The position numbers and the translations under genes were made by a program. Below, piece by piece: positions 52,114 to 60,668 of a DNA stretch of 64,000 nucleotides. This stretch comes from Ferruginibacter sp. (GTDB lineage: Bacteria; Bacteroidota; Bacteroidia; Chitinophagales; Chitinophagaceae): NCBI GenBank assembly GCA_025963635.1, contig JAOQAK010000081.1, positions 1 to 64,000 of the forward strand, in the 5' to 3' direction. The notes below the pieces were generated by a model that worked only from the letters and a program-made list of their open reading frames with translations, had not been told where the DNA came from and did not search any database. The stretch's first letter is position 1. Every line of letters starts with the position of its first letter.

Positions 52114-53328
52114 TTATTTGAATTTCAAATTCAGGCTAACAATATTAGAACTGAAGTTGGTAGTACTTCTTGTATAATGCCCATACCGGATCTCGATCAT
52201 GCTGAAATGCTCATTGCCAAGTATTCCTTTTGGCGGAGCAAGCCTGAACCCGGCACCAATAAAATGGCTGTTAAACTTCGATAGATCGTAGTTACTGGTA
52301 TAATAAGTATCTGCCGCTGTATGAGCCTGGTAAGGAGCAAAATATTTTACCGCACTTTGCTGATAGTACCTATAAAACGGGGTTACCGAAAAGAAGGGCG
52401 TTATTTTGATCGCAGTTTCCACGTCAGCGGTATGTGCCGTAAGTCCCCAATCGTCGTGATAAAACCGGTAAAAGGAACGGACAACTACCTTATCACCCAA
52501 AAAGTAATTGGCCCGCACCCCTACCGGTATTTTAAAACGCTTAGAAGGCAACAACTCAGTTTTTAAAGTATTGTCATTAAAATATACCCGGTGAAAAGGC
52601 AATCCAAGATACCCGTTTTGCCATGCAATGTCAGCTAAAAACATCAACTGCATATTCTTACTTACCACTTGCGTATAAGAGACTGAACCACTAAATGAAT
52701 TCCGCGACGTGGTAGCATAATTGCCGTCATCCCGATGGCCGTTTATGACAATGCCCGTTCGCAACTCTACCGGCAGAATCAAAGAAACTTTATCAAGATA
52801 GGCCTGTGCTTTCACCCCAAACTCGCGATTATTATTCTTTGATTTTATTGAAAAACTGGCACCCAGCCCAAATGATTTATAATCAAACTCGCTGGATGCA
52901 GAAGCACTTAAACCGAAGGTGGTTCCTTTTTTTTCATTTTCTACTGTCCATGACAAGGAAGGATAAATCCTAAGATCGTGTGAGGATGCGGATGAATTTG
53001 CCTTTGAATCTATTTGGTCGGAAGAAGCAGATGTATAGCTGTCTATGCCGGCCTCGAATGTAAACGAATGCTTGCGGTAACGCTTATCGTATTTTGCAAA
53101 TTTCACATCAATGATATTAGCAAGATCTGTCAGTTTTTCGCTGCCGATGCCCCCGGTTACGGAAGAATTATTTCCATCCTGGTGATAATAGCTGCTCACC
53201 AGGTTTACTTCTTCCAATTTCAAAGTGCGGCTTTTATATTGGGTAGAATCCTGTGGTGGTGTAGATTGTGCAAAAACCGCCAGCAGGTTGAGGTATATTC
53301 CGACTAAGCCTAAACAGATTTTTTTCAT
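52114..53328 (-). CDS. DUF3570 outer-membrane barrel protein
   Basis: A 404-residue secreted protein with a signal peptide (MKKICLGLVGIYLNLLAVFAQ) and alternating beta strands over its length, ending in LNLKFK, which fits an outer-membrane barrel. The family motif region DVKFAKYDKRYRKHSFTFEAGID is visible. DUF3570 genes occur repeatedly with DUF4266 and ApbE genes. The product may be the channel or receptor of that system. It is 205 bases downstream of DUF4266 on the same strand and ends with a terminator. Confidence 0.9.
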   Translation of the reverse strand: MKKICLGLVGIYLNLLAVFAQSTPPQDSTQYKSRTLKLEEVNLVSSYYHQDGNNSSVTGGIGSEKLTDLANIIDVKFAKYDKRYRKHSFTFEAGIDSYTSASSDQIDSKANSSASSHDLRIYPSLSWTVENEKKGTTFGLSASASSEFDYKSFGLGASFSIKSKNNNREFGVKAQAYLDKVSLILPVELRTGIVINGHRDDGNYATTSRNSFSGSVSYTQVVSKNMQLMFLADIAWQNGYLGLPFHRVYFNDNTLKTELLPSKRFKIPVGVRANYFLGDKVVVRSFYRFYHDDWGLTAHTADVETAIKITPFFSVTPFYRYYQQSAVKYFAPYQAHTAADTYYTSNYDLSKFNSHFIGAGFRLAPPKGILGNEHFSMIEIRYGHYTRSTTNFSSNIVSLNLKFK

Positions 53329-53496
53329 GTATTAATTTTTCCGCTCTTTTAATGTTAAAGTTTATTGTACAGGGCAAATTTTGATTGATTGAATGAGTAG
53401 GCAGAGAATGAATTTGTTCATAAACATTGTTTTTTACGAATGCTTCACCTCCCAACAAACACTGGAACCGGAAGTCGAAATACCGCAACGGTCTTA

Positions 53497-53533
53497 AACC
53501 TTTAACCTTCAACCAGCAACCTTCAACCTTCTC
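53497..53533. repeat. tandem repeat against the stop of the DUF4266 gene
   Basis: AACCTTT, AACCTTC, AACCAGC, AACCTTC and AACCTTC words end at the stop codon at 53534. Confidence 0.7.
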
Positions 53534-53761
53534 CTAGTTGCATCCACATCCCCCACCCGTTTTGCCACCATTTGCCCCGGAAGCTCCTTCGCGGTAAGAT
53601 TGAAAACTCATTTCGGTCTTTTGAATCTTGCGTGCACCCAATACCATTTCAGCATCATTCAATTTGCCCTTTTGATATTCTTTTACGGTAGTGCAGGAGC
53701 TAATGAGCAGTGCCGCTGCTAAATTCATTGCGGCGAAGGGAATTATTTTTTTTATGGTCAT
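53534..53761 (-). CDS. DUF4266 small lipoprotein with Gly/Cys tail
   Basis: A 75-residue lipoprotein. The signal ends in the lipobox LISSC (Cys23 region). The mature part is about 50 residues: a short helix, then SYREGASGANGGKTGGGCGCN at the C-terminus. The CGCN tail is the family hallmark. EGASGA is similar to the acceptor motif recognised by ApbE flavin transferases. It overlaps the ApbE gene by 4 bases (ATGA), so the two must be coupled. A carrier for a covalent cofactor or metal is inferred. Confidence 0.88.
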   Translation of the reverse strand: MTIKKIIPFAAMNLAAALLISSCTTVKEYQKGKLNDAEMVLGARKIQKTEMSFQSYREGASGANGGKTGGGCGCN

Positions 53762-54717
53762 ACGATGTTAATGTTTGCTGAAGTGTATATCTTATTTTTA
53801 TCATCAATGATGATGCAGGCAATGCCTTTTATTTGATTGATCATATTCAAACCAACCCTTATCCCCATGATCATCACCGGTGTTGCCATTGCATCCGCTA
53901 TTTCTGCATTTGGGCTGATGATGGTAACACTTTTAATGCCGTGTACGGGCAACCCTGTGCGGGGATCAATTGTGTGGGAATATTTTTTGCCGCCAATCAC
54001 TACATACTTTTCATAGTTACCTGATGTGGCAACGGACATGTCAGTGATGTTCAGCCACGAAAATGGAGTGTGTGCCCCATCCGGACTCGCGATCCCAATT
54101 GTCCATGGTTTGCCGTCGGGCTGGTAGCCCCATGTAGTAAGGTCGCCGGCTGCATTTACAATACCGCTGTCTACCCCGTTCTGTTGAAGAATATATTTTG
54201 CCCGCTCTGCTGCATAGCCTTTACCAATACCTCCAAAGCCGATGCGCATTCCTTTTTCCTTTAAGTAAACAGTGCCATTTTCTGCATCGGTGATCACATT
54301 TCGGTAATTAATTAGTTTAACCAATTGCCGGGCAGTGGCGACATCCGGGAGAGCATCCATCTGCTGATCAAAATTCCACAAACGCTTGTCAATTGAGCCG
54401 TAGCTGATATCAAATGCACCTTGTGTAAGCTCACTTATTTTCTTGGAACGGGTAACCAGGTCGATCAATTCCTTGTCAACACGAACGGGCTTAATTCCTG
54501 CATTACGGTTTACAAGATTCGCCTGGCTTTCCTCATTAAAGGTGGTGAGCAGTGTTTCTATTCGCCGGATCTCTCCAATCGCTGTTTCAATACAATTGTG
54601 CGCCCAGCCTTCGTCTTCCTCCGAAGCTACCACACTCAGCTCAAAGCGGTTCCCCATCAACCTGAGCACCTTTTTAAATATGGTGCGTGATTCAATGGCT
54701 TGATTAATGGCGGGCAT
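53758..54717 (-). CDS. apbE: FAD:protein FMN transferase (ApbE)
   Basis: A 319-residue Mg-dependent enzyme that attaches FMN to Thr or Ser of a target protein. GIGKGYAAERAK, VATSGNYEKYV, SHTIDPRTGLPV and the metal loop NAEIADAMATPVMIMG are intact. Unlike many ApbE proteins it has no signal peptide or lipobox, so it may act inside the cell before export of its target. It overlaps the thioredoxin gene by 14 bases upstream and DUF4266 by 4 bases downstream. Confidence 0.94.
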   Translation of the reverse strand: MPAINQAIESRTIFKKVLRLMGNRFELSVVASEEDEGWAHNCIETAIGEIRRIETLLTTFNEESQANLVNRNAGIKPVRVDKELIDLVTRSKKISELTQGAFDISYGSIDKRLWNFDQQMDALPDVATARQLVKLINYRNVITDAENGTVYLKEKGMRIGFGGIGKGYAAERAKYILQQNGVDSGIVNAAGDLTTWGYQPDGKPWTIGIASPDGAHTPFSWLNITDMSVATSGNYEKYVVIGGKKYSHTIDPRTGLPVHGIKSVTIISPNAEIADAMATPVMIMGIRVGLNMINQIKGIACIIIDDKNKIYTSANINIV

Positions 54718-55141
54718 CCCATACTTCTTTTAACTGCTGAATAAATTGGGTAGCCGAAGATGGTAATCCATCCCATTCTTTCAATACTTTTCCATCAGCA
54801 TCTATTAATAAGGTGAGTGGAAACCTGCCTTTAGTGTTGTACTTATCTGCGAGCGCTTCATTTTGTTTTACCTGTTCCTTTGATAATTTATTTTTATTGC
54901 TTCTGGGGAAATCTGCATTTACCAATACAAGGTTGGTTGTGGCAAAATCTTCAAACATCTTTGTTTGAAATATTTCATTTTTTAATCGAATACAGGGTCC
55001 GCACCAGTCGGAGCCTGAAAAATTTAGGAGGATCAGGCGGTGCTTATCATTGGCTGTTTTGGAAGCTTCTTCAAAATTAGTAAGCCAGCCGGCACCAGGC
55101 AGAAAGAAACATGTAAGTAAAATGAAAGCAAAAAGTTTCAT
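54704..55141 (-). CDS. secreted thioredoxin-family protein
   Basis: A 145-residue protein with a signal peptide (MKLFAFILLTCFFLPGAGW) and a thioredoxin-like fold. The redox site is SDWCGPCIRLKNE (WCGPC), followed by FPLTLLIDADGKVLKEW. It likely keeps cysteines of the envelope partners reduced or oxidised, for example the tail of DUF4266. Its stop lies inside the start of apbE (14-base overlap). Confidence 0.93.
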   Translation of the reverse strand: MKLFAFILLTCFFLPGAGWLTNFEEASKTANDKHRLILLNFSGSDWCGPCIRLKNEIFQTKMFEDFATTNLVLVNADFPRSNKNKLSKEQVKQNEALADKYNTKGRFPLTLLIDADGKVLKEWDGLPSSATQFIQQLKEVWDARH

Positions 55142-55235
55142 AGATCATATTTTCTGAGAAATAAAAACTGAAGATAAAAGTTGATTCCTAAATGATTGGT
55201 TAAAAGTTGGAAAACTGAGCCGGAAACAACAGCAA

Positions 55236-55658
55236 TCAGGAATAAATCCTCAATAAATTACCGTTTAAAGATGTATTGTATTGTTTTAAAGCAACTGAAG
55301 CCGGTCCTGCTGTAACCGCCCCCGTATTGGAGAAAGTTGCTCCATGCGAAGGACAGTAAAAACGTTGGTTAGGGCCCTGGTATTGAACGGAAACACCTTC
55401 ATGTGTACAGGCCTGCGAAACAGCGATAAAGGTGCCTGCAGTGGTTTTTGCCACGATGATGCCGCCGGTATAAAGATATCCGCCTGAAGTATTCAGGCTT
55501 GCATTTACTGGCAATGACAGATCAAGACTGATATCTACATTTGAAGGAGCGCTGCCGGTGTAGCCACTGGCAGCTTTTGAACATCCACCCAAACACGTTG
55601 CAGCAAAAATAGAAGTTGCGCCTAAACCGATCAATGATAGAAACTCTTTTCTGTCCAT
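55236..55658 (-). CDS. Rieske [2Fe-2S] protein
   Basis: A 140-residue exported protein. The N-terminus MDRKEFLSLIGLGATSIFAATCLGGC has a Cys that may be lipid-modified. The cluster ligands are CTHEG (Cys, His) and YCPSHGATF (Cys, His). No respiratory complex is nearby; it is 94 bases upstream of the thioredoxin-ApbE genes on the same strand, so it could supply or take electrons in that system. Alternatively it stands alone. Confidence 0.92.
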   Translation of the reverse strand: MDRKEFLSLIGLGATSIFAATCLGGCSKAASGYTGSAPSNVDISLDLSLPVNASLNTSGGYLYTGGIIVAKTTAGTFIAVSQACTHEGVSVQYQGPNQRFYCPSHGATFSNTGAVTAGPASVALKQYNTSLNGNLLRIYS

Positions 55659-55737
55659 TCGTTAAATGTTTCAATGATATGTAAAGGAACAGGCCATAAA
55701 TGCCTGCTCCTTGCCGGTTGAATTTGTTCTGCCGGAA

Positions 55738-56610
55738 CTAATGTAATGTAATGGTGGAGATTGTTTTTTCTTCACCGTTTTTGAGTTGGATATTCACCAG
55801 GGTAGTATCATGGTAACCGTTAGACCCTTTGAACAGAATATTATAGTTTCCTTCTTTTAATCCTCTCACCCTGAATTCGCCATTGGCTTGTGGAATTGCG
55901 TTGGCACTATCACTCGAATTGTAAACGGTTACCAACGGAGCCGCAGCCGCGGGAAGTACCTTACCTCTTACCCTTGCAAAATTGTTGTCACAAAATGGGC
56001 GCAATACCGGCCTGAGATAGTATTGATTGCCGATTAACACGATTGACCTGCTGATATCAAAGTCGATCCAAAGCGCCAAACGCCCTGATGCTATTTCCTG
56101 GTGATGTTTGTCGTTGATCTTGACATATAAATAATTGTTGAAGCCGGGAAAGAAGTTCAATTGATAACTAACGCCTGCAAACTTTAAAGAGTTATTAGTG
56201 CCCAGCGTGATCCTTATCTTCCGGATAGTACCATTAATTCCGGCAGTGCCAAGTAAGGTATCAATACCGTTTCGCAATTTTGAAACATTGTATATTCCCG
56301 GAACAATGCTTAATGTATCCCATTTACCAAACTGGTCACGGTCGTGATGGTCATCATCCCTGTCATTATCACTATCCCCAAAATGATCATCATGCTTATG
56401 ACTCTCACTCGTATCGATTTTTACCTCCACATATTTTATGTCGATGAAAACAGAATCATAAGGACTTGGGTCGTCGGTGAGATAAACAGACAATTGCTGT
56501 GTGGCTGCAGGCGATGTTGTGCCCTGATCCTTTTTGCAGGATGTCATCAACATGGCAGTAAGCGTTACGAATGTACCAAAGGCAAAGGCGGCTTTTTTTG
56601 TGGATGTCAT
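55738..56610 (-). CDS. DUF4382 domain lipoprotein with His/Asp-rich insert
   Basis: A 290-residue lipoprotein (lipobox MLMTSC) of the DUF4382 family: LSVYLTDDPSPYDSVFIDIKYVEV is the typical opening. A His/Asp-rich insert (HKHDDHFGDSDNDRDDDHHDRD, residues ~71-92) could bind metal. The last ~80 residues look like a carboxypeptidase-regulatory-like domain (GEFRVRGLKEGNYNILFKG). It is first on the minus strand, divergent from the ECF sigma gene. The start at 56610 is the ATG; the frame extends by a TTG. Confidence 0.87.
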   Translation of the reverse strand: MTSTKKAAFAFGTFVTLTAMLMTSCKKDQGTTSPAATQQLSVYLTDDPSPYDSVFIDIKYVEVKIDTSESHKHDDHFGDSDNDRDDDHHDRDQFGKWDTLSIVPGIYNVSKLRNGIDTLLGTAGINGTIRKIRITLGTNNSLKFAGVSYQLNFFPGFNNYLYVKINDKHHQEIASGRLALWIDFDISRSIVLIGNQYYLRPVLRPFCDNNFARVRGKVLPAAAAPLVTVYNSSDSANAIPQANGEFRVRGLKEGNYNILFKGSNGYHDTTLVNIQLKNGEEKTISTITLH

Positions 56611-56843
56611 AAATAACAATGTTAAACGTTGAATAATATATTTGTTCAGGTAAACGATGATTTCACTCTGGAAGTTGTCTGCGTTAACTAAACGGAATGT
56701 TAAATGATCGGTTTTTCTATTAGCAGTGCCTATTTGCTAAGATGTATGCGACTGTGGAAAGGGTTGGCTGTTATTAATAATTTATTTTCGCAAAGCCAAC
56801 CGATTGCACCCCGGCAGCATCTATACAATAAAATGAACAGGAA

Positions 56844-57404
56844 GTGACCAAAACAGATCTACTTATCCAGGGTTGTATTAAAGGACATCGACATGCCCAG
56901 AATCAATTATACGAACAATATTCCCCCATGATGTTTGCAGTATGTCTCCGGTATGCCAAGAATAAAGAAGAGGCAGAAGAAATATTGCAGGAAGGGTTTA
57001 TGAAGGTGTTTACATTTCTGCACCAGTTCAATTTCGAAGGTTCTTTTGAAGGATGGATCAGGAAAATAATGGTGAATTGCGCTCTTCAAAAATACAGGAG
57101 CAAAACCCGTCTCCACGCGGTGGTGGACATTGACACTAACCAGCTGGAGATTGCAGGCACTGAAAATATCATTGCACAGATCGGAACGAAGGAATTGTTG
57201 AACATGATACAGCAGCTACCGCCCGGCTACCGGATGATTTTTAACCTATATGTTTTTGAAGGAATGAAACACCGTGAAATTGCGGAGCTTCTTGGTATTT
57301 CAGAAGGAACCTCAAAATCGAATCTTTCTGATGCACGGGCAATTTTACAAAAAGCAGTGAACAACAGTTTGCAGGTGGCAAAAAAAAATATTAACTATTT
57401 ATGA
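56844..57404 (+). CDS. ECF-type RNA polymerase sigma factor
   Basis: A 186-residue sigma-70 family regulator with sigma2 (LYEQYSPMMFAVCLRYAKNKEEAEEILQEGF) and sigma4 (GMKHREIAELLGISEGTSKSNL) domains and no other domain. It begins with GTG at 56844, preceded by AGGAAG; no in-frame ATG exists nearby. It is divergent from the DUF4382 redox cluster. Its stop overlaps the next gene by 4 bases (ATGA). Confidence 0.92.
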   Translation: MTKTDLLIQGCIKGHRHAQNQLYEQYSPMMFAVCLRYAKNKEEAEEILQEGFMKVFTFLHQFNFEGSFEGWIRKIMVNCALQKYRSKTRLHAVVDIDTNQLEIAGTENIIAQIGTKELLNMIQQLPPGYRMIFNLYVFEGMKHREIAELLGISEGTSKSNLSDARAILQKAVNNSLQVAKKNINYL

Positions 57405-58891
57405 AAAAAAATTTACACGACATAGATAAACTATTTAAAACAGCACTGGAAAATCAGGAGGAAACACCGTCGCAGGCAGTGTGGGATGCTCTTGATAAGA
57501 AACTTGATAAGAACAAGGTAGTTGACCTTAGCAGAAAATATATTCAACTGAGGAGGATTGCCATCATTTTGGTGGTGCTTTTATTGGGGGCAGGCGTTTA
57601 CACGATCAGTACATGGAACAGATCCGGTGAATTGACAAAAAATGTTGAAAAAAATAAAGAGGTAAACATTGACACCGTCGTATCGGCGCTGCATCAAAAT
57701 AAATCAAAAAAAATTGAGTCAACTCCTGTAAATAAAAATACAGTAGAGAATACGACGTTAGAACACCCCGCAGGGAATTTAGAAAATGAAAAAGAATTCA
57801 ACCACCAGGGTGAATTTACGGGAGCTGCTTCATTCAAGAATTCATCCGGGCAAGCTGGAAAGAAAACTTTAAGTGAGCAGGAAATAAGTGTACCAACAGA
57901 CAAAAAAGGCAGACGCACTATGGTTATCAATGAAGCTCCAATTGAACGAAAAAGTCAACCAGGTGAAATACAACCAGGTGAAAGGGAAGATGAAATGTAT
58001 TATCGGCCAGGAACATTGCCGTTGGCCAATCTTCCGCTGTTGTCGCCAGTACTTCCTGATCGTACCAAAAAGAATGTTCCGTCGGTTGATAATATTTTAC
58101 CTTATAACCCCGGCAAATCCGCCGCAACTGTCAAACCGTTTAAATCGAAAGAAGCCTCTTTTGGCTTAACGGCATTTTGTGCGCCCAATATTTCATCCAG
58201 CCGTATCCAGGAAGAAAAGGGTGCAAACAGTTTTGGCACTCCTCCGCCCCCCGGCGACCACAAAAAAATACGGGATGGAGAGAAACCTCATTCTTCTTCC
58301 ACCTTCGGTGTACTGATTGAATATAACCGTAATAAGCACTGGGGCCTCCAATCTGGCGTGGCCGTGTACAATAAAACCATTTCCATAGATCCAAAAACAA
58401 TTTATGCGGATGTGGATAATAATGGTGATGTAAAATATCTTTACAATTGCTCTTCGGGTTATTTGTTTCTTTCCTCCAAATTAGTGACCACACCAGCTGT
58501 TGGCGATAGTATTAAGGCTTTCGAGTCTACGAATTCTTTGCAATATGTATTTGTTCCCCTTTCGATTAAATATACTTACCCGGTAAATAAATTAAGCCTG
58601 TTTGCGTCTGGGGGCGTGTCAGCAAATTTTTTAACGAAGGGGGAAATTAAAACCGAAATAGAGAACGGCCCGGTTAAAGAAACAAGTACAAGTACAAAAA
58701 TAAACGGGTTAAAGACGATCTATTTCGGTGGCATAGTAAGTATTGGAGCATCTTATCATATTTCGGATAAGATTGGGGTAAGCTTTTTGCCTTCTTATAA
58801 TTTTGCACTAACCTCCGGCACAAAAAATGCAATCGTTAAATCTTATCCAAACCTGCTCAGTTTGGCAGCTGGCATCAGTTATAAATTTTAA
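57401..58891 (+). CDS. membrane protein with barrel-like C-terminus, probable anti-sigma partner
   Basis: A 496-residue protein. A cytoplasmic N-terminus of about 50 residues (DKLFKTALENQEETPSQAVWD) is like anti-sigma domains; a single helix (RRIAIILVVLLLGAGVYTIS, ~51-70) follows; then a long Lys/Glu/Pro-rich linker (to ~240) and a C-terminal ~250 residues with alternating strands ending in GISYKF, as in PorT-type outer membrane proteins. It could span the envelope and report outer-membrane state to the sigma factor. Coupled to the sigma gene by a 4-base overlap. Confidence 0.75.
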   Translation: MKKNLHDIDKLFKTALENQEETPSQAVWDALDKKLDKNKVVDLSRKYIQLRRIAIILVVLLLGAGVYTISTWNRSGELTKNVEKNKEVNIDTVVSALHQNKSKKIESTPVNKNTVENTTLEHPAGNLENEKEFNHQGEFTGAASFKNSSGQAGKKTLSEQEISVPTDKKGRRTMVINEAPIERKSQPGEIQPGEREDEMYYRPGTLPLANLPLLSPVLPDRTKKNVPSVDNILPYNPGKSAATVKPFKSKEASFGLTAFCAPNISSSRIQEEKGANSFGTPPPPGDHKKIRDGEKPHSSSTFGVLIEYNRNKHWGLQSGVAVYNKTISIDPKTIYADVDNNGDVKYLYNCSSGYLFLSSKLVTTPAVGDSIKAFESTNSLQYVFVPLSIKYTYPVNKLSLFASGGVSANFLTKGEIKTEIENGPVKETSTSTKINGLKTIYFGGIVSIGASYHISDKIGVSFLPSYNFALTSGTKNAIVKSYPNLLSLAAGISYKF

Positions 58892-58964
58892 ATTACCGGG
58901 GATGGGCAATTGAAACCAGGTTGCCCTTAATCTTCCACAATACCATTCATAAAAAATTAAAAAC

Positions 58965-59060
58965 ATGAAGAAAAGAATAAGAATAAATGTTGACCTTACA
59001 ATTGCGGTGATGACTTATTTGCTGACGGGGAAATATAATATTACCAATAATATTTTGTAA
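58965..59060 (+). CDS. possible 31-aa small ORF
   Basis: An ATG frame of 31 codons (MKKRIRINVDLTIAVMTYLL...) with a basic start and a short hydrophobic middle. It follows the anti-sigma-like gene by 73 bases. No ribosome-binding signal or family is clear; it may be chance or a remnant. Confidence 0.25.
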   Translation: MKKRIRINVDLTIAVMTYLLTGKYNITNNIL

Positions 59061-59071
59061 GGTTGCGGCGG

Positions 59072-60475
59072 CTACTTGGCAACATCTTTCAACCCGATAA
59101 CAGGATCGTTATGGGTGTCACTTATAAACGGCCATTGCTTTTGCATTTTCGCAAGTATAAAATACATGATGAGCCCGCTGCCTGCAACCAGCAGGAAAGA
59201 AAGAATAATGGTTAGGCCGGTAGCATAAAAAACAAATAACCACATTGCAATAACGAGTATAACCGGTAAGGGATACAACGGCATTTTGTAAGGCAGGTCT
59301 TTTGTTCCGTTTCTTTTTCGCAGCAGGCCCACTCCTATTGCCTGTCCGATAAACTGCACCATGATCCGCATGGCAAGTATCCCATCAATAACATGCTTCA
59401 TCCTGAATAATAAACTGAACACAAGTGCAAAACCTGCCAGCACCAGTAGTGACACATACGGGAAGTTTTTAGTAGGATGTAATTTTCCGAAGATCTTAAA
59501 AAAGGCTCCATCTACTGCCGCTGCATAAGGCACCCTCGAATAGCCCAGCATCACTGCAAAAAGAGAAGCGAGTGCCACCCACAAAATCATAAGGGTAGCA
59601 ATATTGGCCGCAGTTCCTCCATACAGCCGCTCAATGAATGTGCTCACTACAAAATTATTCTGCCCGCTATCCTGCCATTGTTTTATTTCCTGCCATGGAA
59701 TTACGCTTGCCACACTCATATTCATTGCAAGGTATAGGATAGCAATGCCGATAACGGAAATGAACATACTTGCCGGGATGTTTTTACCGGGATTTTTTAT
59801 TTCGCCTCCAAGGTGGCAGACATTGTAATAGCCCAAATAACTGTAGATCGTTTTCACACATGCCTGCCCAAATACAAACGATAACAGGTGCCCCCAGGTA
59901 AAATCGGTGTTGATATTTCTAAGCGGCTCAAGGAAATTCCCATGGGCAATGCCTCCAAGGATGATCCAGCCCAATGTAAGTAAAACTCCGGTCCATAACA
60001 GCACACCAATCTTCCCGATGCTGTCTATTTTCCGGTACAATAAAAAAGTGATGAAGATAATAACGACAGCGGATACCGCTTTTGCCTGCCATTCATTTAA
60101 ATGTACGAGGTAGCCGAGGTACTGAGAAAAGCCGATCGCAGCGGATGCCGCTACCAGCGGAGCCTGTATTACGGTTTGCCAAACATATAGAAAACTCATC
60201 ATCCGCCCCAGCCCTTTTTTTCCATAGGCTTCTTTCAAAAAATTATAACTGCCGCCTGCAAGCGGATAGGCTGCTCCCAGTTCACTCCAGATCATTGCAT
60301 CCACCAGGGAAAGAACAGCGCCTGCAATCCAGGCATATAAAAACATTCCTCCCATTAAACCCATTACGATGGGAAGCGTCACAAAGGGGCCAATCCCCAC
60401 CATATCGATCATGTTGAGTACGGAAGAGTGAAAAAGTCCTAAAGTGCGTTGAAGTTTTGGTGCCGTAATTTCCAT
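59072..60475 (-). CDS. APC-family amino acid permease
   Basis: A 467-residue membrane transporter with about 12 helices. The first helices read SSVLNMIDMVGIGPFVTLPIVMG, the APC start with its unwound-helix Gly motif; NPGKNIPASM is the family loop after helix 5. It lacks a basic tail like that of CAT-type carriers. Substrate unknown, probably an amino acid or polyamine. No neighbour helps. Confidence 0.9.
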   Translation of the reverse strand: MEITAPKLQRTLGLFHSSVLNMIDMVGIGPFVTLPIVMGLMGGMFLYAWIAGAVLSLVDAMIWSELGAAYPLAGGSYNFLKEAYGKKGLGRMMSFLYVWQTVIQAPLVAASAAIGFSQYLGYLVHLNEWQAKAVSAVVIIFITFLLYRKIDSIGKIGVLLWTGVLLTLGWIILGGIAHGNFLEPLRNINTDFTWGHLLSFVFGQACVKTIYSYLGYYNVCHLGGEIKNPGKNIPASMFISVIGIAILYLAMNMSVASVIPWQEIKQWQDSGQNNFVVSTFIERLYGGTAANIATLMILWVALASLFAVMLGYSRVPYAAAVDGAFFKIFGKLHPTKNFPYVSLLVLAGFALVFSLLFRMKHVIDGILAMRIMVQFIGQAIGVGLLRKRNGTKDLPYKMPLYPLPVILVIAMWLFVFYATGLTIILSFLLVAGSGLIMYFILAKMQKQWPFISDTHNDPVIGLKDVAK

Positions 60476-60628
60476 TAAGAACGGAAATTACAACTTAGCC
60501 GCCAAAAAGTTTTAGCGCCATGCAATATTAAATTCCATGCAGGTGATTTTGATCGATATCATTTGTAGTTTGGGTTGGTAATTCCCGGGGGATGAAGCAA
60601 CATAATATCCTATACGAAAAGTTCTTTC

Positions 60629-60660
60629 ATTAGCACATTATCAAATTAGCACATTAGCTA
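60629..60660. repeat. 16-bp tandem repeat against the thioredoxin gene stop
   Basis: ATTAGCACATTATCAA and ATTAGCACATTAGCTA, followed by ATTGTG, 9 bases from the stop codon at 60669. Confidence 0.75.
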
Positions 60661-60668
60661 ATTGTGTA

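Noticed and set aside
56833..56847. Four-codon frame (ATG AAC AGG AAG TGA) overlapping the sigma GTG start
   Set aside because: Too short to call; it supplies the AGGAAG ribosome site and is probably just sequence around the true GTG start.
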